Below are positions 57,570 through 64,000 of a stretch of 64,000 nucleotides of DNA, piece by piece (within the stretch, counting starts at the first letter, position 1; the number at the start of each line of letters is the position of its first letter). Source of the stretch: Fulvivirga sediminis (lineage in GTDB: Bacteria; Bacteroidota; Bacteroidia; Cytophagales; Cyclobacteriaceae); contig NZ_JAESIY010000002.1 in NCBI RefSeq assembly GCF_016757215.1, forward strand, positions 1 through 64,000, written 5' to 3'. The position numbers and the translations under genes are program-made. The notes beneath the pieces were generated by a model, which saw only the letters and a program-made list of their open reading frames with translations, was not told the DNA's origin and made no database searches.

Positions 57570-59246
57570 TTACAAAATATAATCTGTATAGACAAAGTTT
57601 GAAGCTTTGCTATCTAACAAATCTTTCAAAATCTTATTATTATAGTCATTATCCTTAGACGCCACAAAAGTACGGATAGAGAAAGACCTAAGGGCATCAT
57701 GAACACTCAGAGTACTTGCTGCACTATCTTTTCTACCTGTAAAAGGATAAACATCCGGTCCTCGCTGGCAGGAGCTGTTCAGATTCACCCTGCACACCAG
57801 GTTCACCAAAGTGTCTATTAGTGGTGCAATGGTATTTACATTTTTACCAAATAAGCTTACCTGCTGCCCATAGCTGGAATCAGCCATATCATCAAGAGGC
57901 TCATCTATACTTTTAAAGGACAGCACTGGTATTACGGGCCCAAATTGCTCCTCTTCATACACTCGCATATTTTTAGTAACGGGATATAATACTGCGGGGA
58001 ATATGTAGTTTTCTGTAGTCTTCCCTCCTCGCTCATTAATAATTGAAGCGCCTTTAGCTTCTGCATCATCAATAAGTTCTTTTATGTAAGCTGGTTTTCC
58101 TGGCTCGGGCAGCGGGGTTAACTTCACCTCCGGATCCCAAGGATTCCCAAACTTCAGAGCATCCACCTTTGCAGAAAACCTCCTATTAAATTCTTCTCTG
58201 ACATCCTCATGCACGTAAATGATTTTCAAAGCAGTGCAGCGCTGCCCATTAAATGAAAGCGTGCCTGCAATACATTCATCTATAGCCAGGTCCAGATCGG
58301 CATCTGGCAATATAATGGCAGGATTTTTAGCCTCCAGACCTAACACCAATCTCAGTCTGTTTTTATGCGGATGCTGATCTTGAAGTGCTATAGCGGATTT
58401 ACTATTGCCTATCAGAGCTAACACATCGATGCGTCCTGTTTTCATAATAGGAGCCGCTACTTCCCTACCTCTACCATAGATAATATTCACTACACCCCGC
58501 GGAAAGCTGCTCTTAAAAGCCTCTAACAACGGCGTAATTAGTAACACGCCATGCTTAGCAGGCTTAAAAATAGCGGTATTACCCATGATCAAAGCTGGTA
58601 TGAGCAAAGCGAAGGTTTCATTGAGCGGATAATTATATGGCCCCAAACAAAGCACTACCCCTAACGGGCCTCGGCGTATATGCGCATGCACACCTTGGTG
58701 TTTATGAAACTTAGCACTATCTCGGTCTAGCTGCTTATAATCTTCAATAGTATCGTAGATATATTCTACCGTTCTATCAAACTCCTTCTCCGAGTCTGGC
58801 AGGCTCTTACCGATTTCCCACATGAGCAATTTCACCACCTCATCTCGCTTTAACTTCATCTGCTCCACGAAACGCTCCATACAACTTACACGGTCTGTCA
58901 CCTTCATTGTAGGCCATATACCCTGCCCTTTGCCATAAGCATCGCAGGCTGAGTGTAGAGCTTCCAAGGCTCCTTCTTCGGTCATATAAGGGATACTCCC
59001 GAGCAAAGTAGGTCCGGATACACCATTTTCACCTTCCGAAATAATAGACGAGTATACTTCAGTGGTTTTTCCACTCCATTTTTTTAACTCGCCATTGACC
59101 AAATAGGTGTTTTGATGAATCAATTCTTTGATTTGATACTTAGAAGGAATAATTTCCTGAATCATTTCCATAGGCTTAGGTTTTAACATTAAAGTATTAG
59201 GTAGATTAGATAAATTGGACACAACCTTATCAGCTGCTTCCATCAA
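57570..59246 (-). CDS. Aldehyde dehydrogenase, GapN-like (non-phosphorylating GAPDH)
   Basis: 558 residues. The ALDH catalytic set is intact: Asn205 in PYNYPLNE, Lys228 in FKPA, Glu305 in LGLEAKNP and Cys337 in [10 protein letters not shown]. The segment [17 protein letters not shown] is characteristic of the NADP-dependent glyceraldehyde-3-phosphate dehydrogenase group. That enzyme makes NADPH while bypassing the ATP-forming step of glycolysis. About 60 extra residues at the N-terminus are longer than in GapN from streptococci. Substrate inferred from family. Confidence 0.88.
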   Translation of the reverse strand: MMEAADKVVSNLSNLPNTLMLKPKPMEMIQEIIPSKYQIKELIHQNTYLVNGELKKWSGKTTEVYSSIISEGENGVSGPTLLGSIPYMTEEGALEALHSACDAYGKGQGIWPTMKVTDRVSCMERFVEQMKLKRDEVVKLLMWEIGKSLPDSEKEFDRTVEYIYDTIEDYKQLDRDSAKFHKHQGVHAHIRRGPLGVVLCLGPYNYPLNETFALLIPALIMGNTAIFKPAKHGVLLITPLLEAFKSSFPRGVVNIIYGRGREVAAPIMKTGRIDVLALIGNSKSAIALQDQHPHKNRLRLVLGLEAKNPAIILPDADLDLAIDECIAGTLSFNGQRCTALKIIYVHEDVREEFNRRFSAKVDALKFGNPWDPEVKLTPLPEPGKPAYIKELIDDAEAKGASIINERGGKTTENYIFPAVLYPVTKNMRVYEEEQFGPVIPVLSFKSIDEPLDDMADSSYGQQVSLFGKNVNTIAPLIDTLVNLVCRVNLNSSCQRGPDVYPFTGRKDSAASTLSVHDALRSFSIRTFVASKDNDYNNKILKDLLDSKASNFVYTDYIL

Positions 59247-59262
59247 TATAATAATTTAAGAT

Positions 59263-59664
59263 TTAATCAGGAAAAATATTAATGTATCCCAGCCAGTGCA
59301 TACCGCAAATGACCACTGCTATTAAACCAACAGCCATTAATATTTTATAAACCACCTCGGTATACACCGGGTCGTCTATCATAAAGTCCTGAGGGTTCTG
59401 TGCGCTATAAATGATAGGAATTTGATCACCCTTCTTATATTTCGGAGGGTTTGAACCAATATTTAATTTCTCAATAAATACCTCGTCGTTTTCAGTAGTA
59501 TAATTAATGATAGGATAATACATATTTTTCTGTAGAACAAAATCATTTACCCTCGCCATGGTGCGCTTGCCCTTAGACATTAACTCCTGGCATTTAAGGT
59601 AAAAGTAAAGGCCTATTATAAAAAGTATGCCTCCTAGTATTAATGGAACCCATATTTGAATCAT
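59263..59664 (-). CDS. DUF3592-like membrane protein
   Basis: 133 residues: two transmembrane helices (about 5-24 and 108-127) flank a soluble beta domain with TMARVNDFVLQKNMYYPIIN and IPIIYSAQNPQDFMIDDPV. This layout matches the DUF3592 family. Function unknown. It begins upstream of the GapN-like gene on the same strand, 16 bases from it, and is probably co-transcribed. Confidence 0.8.
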   Translation of the reverse strand: MIQIWVPLILGGILFIIGLYFYLKCQELMSKGKRTMARVNDFVLQKNMYYPIINYTTENDEVFIEKLNIGSNPPKYKKGDQIPIIYSAQNPQDFMIDDPVYTEVVYKILMAVGLIAVVICGMHWLGYINIFPD

Positions 59665-59812
59665 GTCGATAGCTTTAAATACTTCAATTTCAAGAATATA
59701 ATTTCAACTATTTACACCAATACCTTACACGATTCTAAAATTAAATCAATTTAAAGAACAATATAAAGTTTTTCGTGGTTCATTACCTACATTAAACATA
59801 ACAGCTAAAAAC

Positions 59813-60658
59813 ATGGAATATTTTAAATCACAAACCGATGAAGGTGAAATTAGCCTCTTCTACCAAGAACAAGGCCATGGTCAACCTGTAGTTTTCATAC
59901 ATGGCTGGCCTCTTAACCATGATATGTGGAAATTTCAGATGCAGGAGCTCTCTCAGCAAAATTTCCGTTGTATTGCCTATGACAGAAGAGGCTTCGGACA
60001 ATCAGACAAGCCTAAGTCTGGTTATGACTATGACACGTTAGCGGCCGACCTTAACGCACTTCTCACCCAGTTGGATCTTAATAATGTAATATTGGTAGGC
60101 TTCTCCATGGGCGGAGGAGAAGTAGTGAGATACATCACAAATCATGGTTCAGATCGCATTTCTAAAATAGTGTTGCTCAGCTCAATAGCTCCATTTTTAT
60201 TAAAAACTGTAGATAACCCTGAAGGAGTTCCTGAAAGTGCTCTCAATGAATTAGCCGCCAATATTAAAAATGATAGAGCTGCCTTTTTTAACGATTTTTT
60301 CAAAAGCTTCTATGGAGCTGACCAAGGCCTCGATGTAAGCCAGCCTGTATTAGACTGGACTTATCAAATGGCGATGGAAGCAGACTTAAACGCTACTTTA
60401 GAAAGCATTAACACCTGGGGGAAAACAGATCTCAGAAAAGAGATTCAAAATATTCAGGTGCCCGCTCTGGTCATACATGGAAAAAAAGACACTACCGTTC
60501 CCATTAAAGCTACTGCAGACCAAGCCACTAAGCTACTGCCTAGTGCGGAATACATAGTATATGATAATGCTGCTCACGGATCTTACTATAATATGATGGA
60601 GAATATTAATAAATCCATCATCAACTTTGTACATATAGAAGAAATGCAAAACGCATGA
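59813..60658 (+). CDS. Alpha/beta hydrolase, chloroperoxidase/esterase type
   Basis: 281 residues. The nucleophile elbow GFSMGGGEVVRY puts the catalytic Ser at residue 98; IHGWPLNHDMWKFQM is the oxyanion region, HGKKDTTVPI carries the probable acid and AAHGSYYN the His. The pattern belongs to the cofactor-free haloperoxidase/arylesterase group, which mostly acts as esterase or perhydrolase. Cytosolic, monocistronic. Confidence 0.9.
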   Translation: MEYFKSQTDEGEISLFYQEQGHGQPVVFIHGWPLNHDMWKFQMQELSQQNFRCIAYDRRGFGQSDKPKSGYDYDTLAADLNALLTQLDLNNVILVGFSMGGGEVVRYITNHGSDRISKIVLLSSIAPFLLKTVDNPEGVPESALNELAANIKNDRAAFFNDFFKSFYGADQGLDVSQPVLDWTYQMAMEADLNATLESINTWGKTDLRKEIQNIQVPALVIHGKKDTTVPIKATADQATKLLPSAEYIVYDNAAHGSYYNMMENINKSIINFVHIEEMQNA

Positions 60659-60712
60659 AATATGGGTTGTCTCATTTTCTCTATTCTCACAGTTACAATG
60701 AGGCAACCTTTA

Positions 60713-61216
60713 CTACTGACGGGAAAGTTCTCTTATAATTTTTTCATGATCAGGATATTTATTTATCAAATGTGCCTTTGAAGGCATATCAAAATCTTTA
60801 AAATCAAAACCTGGGGCTACCGTGCAGCCTACCAGAGCAAAATCTCCGGATTGCCCTAAACGCGAGCCGAACCAACTATCAGCTGGCACTACATACTGAA
60901 ACACTTCTCCATCACTTATATTTCTTCCTAGCTTTACCATTTCATACTTACCATCAGGATGTATAATGTGTATCTCCAAAGCAGATCCATCATAAAAGTG
61001 CCACATTTCATCTGACTTAATACGATGAAAAGCAGAGAAATCACCTTTGCCTAACATAAAGTAAATACCCGTACTTACGCTTCTTCCTCCTTCAAAACCG
61101 AAAAAATCCGCCTTTAAACCTGATCGATAAGTCTCTTTATAATATCCACCTTCGGGGTGTGGTAATAAGCCTAAATTATCTATCCAGTGTTGCTTTGAAT
61201 ATGTAGTCATAATCAT
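60713..61216 (-). CDS. DUF985 cupin protein
   Basis: 167 residues. PHPEGGYYKETYRS near the N-terminus, FHRIKSDEMWHFYDGSALEI in the middle and GCTVAPGFDFKDFDMP near the end are the DUF985 (cupin_5) signature. The family has a cupin barrel, with unclear activity. Convergent with the alpha/beta hydrolase gene. Confidence 0.9.
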   Translation of the reverse strand: MIMTTYSKQHWIDNLGLLPHPEGGYYKETYRSGLKADFFGFEGGRSVSTGIYFMLGKGDFSAFHRIKSDEMWHFYDGSALEIHIIHPDGKYEMVKLGRNISDGEVFQYVVPADSWFGSRLGQSGDFALVGCTVAPGFDFKDFDMPSKAHLINKYPDHEKIIRELSRQ

Positions 61217-61277
61217 AAATATATAGCACCAACATTATAAATACTAAAGTTACCTATGCCCTTTAGGGGTGAAATGT

Positions 61278-61285
61278 TAATTTTG
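61278..61285 (+). promoter_or_regulatory. Candidate -7 box (TAATTTTG)
   Basis: An exact TAnnTTTG match 23 bases before the ATG of the gene at 61309. Weak on its own. Confidence 0.35.
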
Positions 61286-61308
61286 AAACCCCAATAAGTA
61301 AATGTACC

Positions 61309-61770
61309 ATGTACGATCGTGATGAAGAGAATAATGTAAACCCGCAGGAGCTGCCTATTTATCTTAAAGGAAAAGAGATCTACCACCTTACAGAACAGAT
61401 CACTGACCTGATACCAGAGAATGAGTTAATGCTCTATACCTATAGGGAATACATGTTAGAGGATGCTTGCCAGCTCACGGCAAAGGTAGCTGGAGCTGAA
61501 GCGGCGGATCTATATGACTTACGCATGGAAAATGCTGTGCTCATAAGAAAAGCGGCTCGTGACCTAATAGCTCACTGTGGAGCCCTTGAAAGTATGGGAT
61601 TCTCTCAAAAAGTCTATCTCAAACTGATCAGAGAAGCCATTGAAGAGTATCGACTGCTATTTATTGACTGGGTAAATACTTTTGATCAGCGAAATTATAT
61701 CAAAGATCAATGGAGATTATTCAATCCTCCGGGAGTGGACATAGATGAAACCGATAGTAAAAATGATTAA
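61309..61770 (+). CDS. Conserved-looking cytosolic protein of unknown function
   Basis: 153 residues, mostly helical and acidic, with no signal peptide. It contains ELPIYLKGKEIYHLTEQITD near the start, YREYMLEDACQLTAKVAGAE in the middle and VYLKLIREAIEEYRLLFIDW near the end. I do not recognise a family. It starts an apparent operon, 11 bases before the aldo/keto reductase. Confidence 0.7.
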   Translation: MYDRDEENNVNPQELPIYLKGKEIYHLTEQITDLIPENELMLYTYREYMLEDACQLTAKVAGAEAADLYDLRMENAVLIRKAARDLIAHCGALESMGFSQKVYLKLIREAIEEYRLLFIDWVNTFDQRNYIKDQWRLFNPPGVDIDETDSKND

Positions 61771-61781
61771 CTAATAAGTTT

Positions 61782-62795
61782 ATGCATATTAACGACAAAA
61801 CCAACAATAAACCTTACCTGCCATCAACTGAAAGGTATGACCACATGAGCTACAACCGCTGCGGCAAAAGTGGTGTATTGCTTCCTTCTATATCATTAGG
61901 GTTATGGCACAACTTTGGGTTTGTAGACAACCTTGAGAATGGTCGTAATATGCTTAAAACAGCATTTGATTTGGGCATTACTCATTTCGATCTTGCTAAT
62001 AACTATGGACCTCCCTACGGCTCTGCAGAAACCAATTTTGGCACAATTCTAAAAAAAGATTTTTCTTCTTTGAGAGACGAGATGTTTATATCTACCAAAG
62101 CGGGTTACGATATGTGGCCTGGACCTTACGGCAATTTTGGCAGCAGAAAATACCTGATATCCAGCATTGATCAAAGCTTAAAAAGAATGAACCTGGATTA
62201 TGTGGATTTATATTATCACCACAGACCTGATCCGGAAACTCCATTGGAAGAAACCATGCTGGCTTTAGCCGATATAGTGAGACAAGGAAAGGCCTTATAT
62301 GTAGGCATATCTAATTATGAACACAAGCAAACAGCTGAAGCGGCTAAAATATTAAAAGAGCTAAAAGTGCCTTTTATAATTCATCAGGCCAAATATTCTA
62401 TTTTAAATCGCTGGGTAGAAGATCATCTTTTAGATACGCTGGAAGACCATAATCTGGGATGTATTGCATTTTCACCGTTGTCTCAGGGCATGCTTACTGA
62501 TAAGTATCTGAAAGAAATACCCAAAGATTCCAGAGCTGCCAAAAATTTCACTTATCTTGATTCTGAAGTGGTAAAAGAAAACCTGCAAAAGGTGAAGCCG
62601 CTAGCAGAGTTAGCCCATCAGAGAGGGCAAAAACTATCTCAAATGGCCATAGCCTGGTTGCTCACCCGAAAGCAGGTGGCCTCTGTACTCATCGGCGCCA
62701 GCTCTCCTGAGCAACTCAAAGAAAACGTGTTAGCACTTGAGCAGCCCAGCTTTACGGAAGAAGAACTACAGTTAATTGATAAATATTCGCTTTAG
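61782..62795 (+). CDS. Aldo/keto reductase, YghZ/glyceraldehyde-3-phosphate reductase type
   Basis: 337 residues. SLGLWHNFGFVDN, DLANNYGPPYGSAE (Asp and Tyr), ISTKAGYDMWPGPYGNFGSR (Lys, and the long GPYGN loop of the YghZ/AKR14 group), LYYHHRPD (His) and LIGASSPEQLKENV (NADPH) are visible. YghZ-like enzymes reduce glyceraldehyde 3-phosphate and methylglyoxal, suggesting carbonyl detoxification. Second gene of the 61309 operon. Confidence 0.92.
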   Translation: MHINDKTNNKPYLPSTERYDHMSYNRCGKSGVLLPSISLGLWHNFGFVDNLENGRNMLKTAFDLGITHFDLANNYGPPYGSAETNFGTILKKDFSSLRDEMFISTKAGYDMWPGPYGNFGSRKYLISSIDQSLKRMNLDYVDLYYHHRPDPETPLEETMLALADIVRQGKALYVGISNYEHKQTAEAAKILKELKVPFIIHQAKYSILNRWVEDHLLDTLEDHNLGCIAFSPLSQGMLTDKYLKEIPKDSRAAKNFTYLDSEVVKENLQKVKPLAELAHQRGQKLSQMAIAWLLTRKQVASVLIGASSPEQLKENVLALEQPSFTEEELQLIDKYSL

Positions 62796-62843
62796 ACGTA
62801 TTTAAGTATATTCTATCATAGAATAACTAATAGAAACAAAAAC

Positions 62844-63776
62844 ATGGCAAAGAGGGATCATCAGGGCAAGATTAAAAATAAAAAAGCCCTGAAAACCACA
62901 CTTATTGGTATTATCATCAGTGCAGCTTTAGCTATTATTAAAGCACTAGGTGGTATTTTGGGTAATTCTTACGCGCTAATAGCAGATGCTATAGAATCTA
63001 CCACTGATGTATTCACCTCTGCCATGATGTGGGTTGGTTTAAAATGGTCTTCTAAACCTCCAGATGAAAATCATCCTTATGGACATGGCAAGGCAGAAGC
63101 ACTGATATCTGTAGGAATAGGCATAGCACTTACATTTGCCGCCTATCTTATTGTAAAAGACAGTATATACCACATTATTGAACCTCATAAAACACCTGCG
63201 CCTTATACTTTAGTAATTTTGGTAGTAGTTATTGTCACTAAAGAGCTTCTATATCGCTTTGTTTTAAAAACAGGAGACGAAATAGAAAGTGGTGCAGTGA
63301 AGGCAGATGCTTTTCATCACCGCAGCGATGCCATTACCTCCGCTGCAGCATTTATAGGTATTTCAATAGCCATAATTGGTGGAAAAGGTTATGAAAAAGC
63401 CGATGATTATGCCGCTTTATTCGCTGCTATTTTCATCCTCATTAATGTATACCACATCATAAGACCCGCGATAGGCGAACTACTTGATGAATCTATGAAT
63501 CCTGAGTTGAATAAACAGATCATAGATATCACCGAAGGTGTTCAAGGCGTGATTAAGGTAGAAAAATGCAACCTCAGAAAAATGGGACTTATGTACCATG
63601 TAGACCTTCATATATGGGTAAACTGTCATATTAGCGTGAGAGATGGGCACCAAATTGCCCACAATGTAAAAGATGCAGTGCAGCATGATTTACCGCAAGT
63701 TTTAGAAGCAATGATACATGTAGAGCCTGCCAAGGAAAATGGCCATCCAATCACAATTACAACTCAGAATAATTAA
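62844..63776 (+). CDS. Cation diffusion facilitator (CDF) metal efflux transporter
   Basis: 310 residues with about six helices. Metal sites are visible in ALIADAIESTTDVFTS (helix 2), HPYGHGKAEAL and DAFHHRSDAITSAAAF (helix 5), and the C-terminal cytosolic domain contains LMYHVDLHIWVN. It exports divalent metals such as zinc, iron or manganese in exchange for protons. It lies 48 bases after the aldo/keto reductase. Confidence 0.93.
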   Translation: MAKRDHQGKIKNKKALKTTLIGIIISAALAIIKALGGILGNSYALIADAIESTTDVFTSAMMWVGLKWSSKPPDENHPYGHGKAEALISVGIGIALTFAAYLIVKDSIYHIIEPHKTPAPYTLVILVVVIVTKELLYRFVLKTGDEIESGAVKADAFHHRSDAITSAAAFIGISIAIIGGKGYEKADDYAALFAAIFILINVYHIIRPAIGELLDESMNPELNKQIIDITEGVQGVIKVEKCNLRKMGLMYHVDLHIWVNCHISVRDGHQIAHNVKDAVQHDLPQVLEAMIHVEPAKENGHPITITTQNN

Positions 63777-63782
63777 AAACAC

Positions 63783-63825
63783 GGCTGCCACATCTCTGAA
63801 ATGAGGATCTAGGTGGCCTTTTTAT
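63783..63825 (+). terminator. Probable terminator after the CDF gene
   Basis: GGCTGCCAC and GGTGGCC bracket a partly paired stem (with ATCTC/GGATC inside) followed by TTTTTATT. The stem is imperfect. Confidence 0.65.
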
Positions 63826-63909
63826 TCCACTAATCGTGTAATTTCTCCACACTTTTAAAGTTAAATCTTACGCTTAATCCCGTTTTTCGAGCAATTCATC
63901 GACAAATAT

Positions 63910-63917
63910 TACATTTG
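63910..63917 (+). promoter_or_regulatory. Candidate -7 box (TACATTTG)
   Basis: An exact TAnnTTTG match 38 bases upstream of the last ATG in the window. Confidence 0.4.
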
Positions 63918-63955
63918 GCATAATAATTCTATAGGAGTGTAGAAACCTAATAAGC

Positions 63956-64000
63956 ATGACTATGGAAAAATCAGAATTGCTATTCACAATAAATGAAACC
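63956..64000 (+). CDS. Start of a gene cut by the window edge
   Basis: An open frame of 15 codons (MTMEKSELLFTINET) runs off the right end. The upstream promoter-like box and the gap after a terminator support a real start, but too little is visible to name a product. Confidence 0.45.
   Translation, partial: MTMEKSELLFTINET

Overview
The window looks like a chromosomal segment of a Bacteroidota bacterium, probably a Cytophagales-type marine or soil heterotroph. The signs are a SusC/SusD outer-membrane pair, a 7TMR-DISM regulator, many Sec-type lipoproteins, Rhs and JAB-like toxin debris, low-to-medium GC, almost no Shine-Dalgarno sequences, and repeated TAnnTTTG boxes (the Bacteroidota -7 promoter element) upstream of genes. 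No rRNA, tRNA, CRISPR array or intact insertion sequence was seen. Assignments rest on reading motifs by eye; no database search was run.

Layout. 0.5-2 kb: an Old Yellow Enzyme diverges from an HxlR regulator across a repeat-rich operator. 2-8.6 kb: a leftward thiamin operon (thiS-thiC-tenI-like-thiE-thiG-thiH-thiF) behind a TPP riboswitch. 8.6-13.6 kb: a TPR protein, a methyltransferase, small membrane proteins, an AAA_28 ATPase and a secreted amidohydrolase. 13.9-19.4 kb: a membrane-bound LuxR-type regulator, a lipoprotein with a cadherin-like domain and a seven-repeat FG-GAP propeller, then a gene-poor stretch of broken small genes ending in a DUF4365 gene. 19.5-24.3 kb: a CWC protein and metE behind a cobalamin riboswitch, then an MscS channel. 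24.8-31.7 kb: an AraC regulator facing a DoxX-SDR-MFS-aldo/keto reductase operon, then two more MFS exporters.

31.8-36.4 kb: a TPR membrane protein, a secreted BNR-4 protein, a translationally coupled pair of paralogous unknown membrane proteins, and an exported glutathione peroxidase. 36.4-43.7 kb: a Tat-exported phospholipase C next to SusD and SusC genes, a possible phospholipid or organophosphate scavenging locus. 43.7-47.6 kb: a nuclease pseudogene, a 5'-truncated Rhs C-terminal tip with a JAB-like toxin domain, an adjacent lipoprotein (candidate immunity protein), and a second cadherin-like lipoprotein. 48.2-49.7 kb: U32 family protein with ferredoxin. 50.2-53.9 kb: a redox-defence block (LLM oxidoreductase, nitroreductase, Ohr, OhrR, OxyR). 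54.2-64 kb: acetyltransferase, AraC plus SDR, GapN-like dehydrogenase, alpha/beta hydrolase, DUF985 cupin, aldo/keto reductase, CDF metal transporter, and the start of a further gene.

Much of the window concerns electrophile and peroxide stress: OYE/HxlR, DoxX/SDR/AKR with exporters, glutathione peroxidase, Ohr/OhrR/OxyR and nitroreductase. The least explained parts are the coupled membrane pair at 34.77-35.74 kb, the decayed island at 17.4-18.6 kb, and the toxin module at 44.8-46.3 kb.
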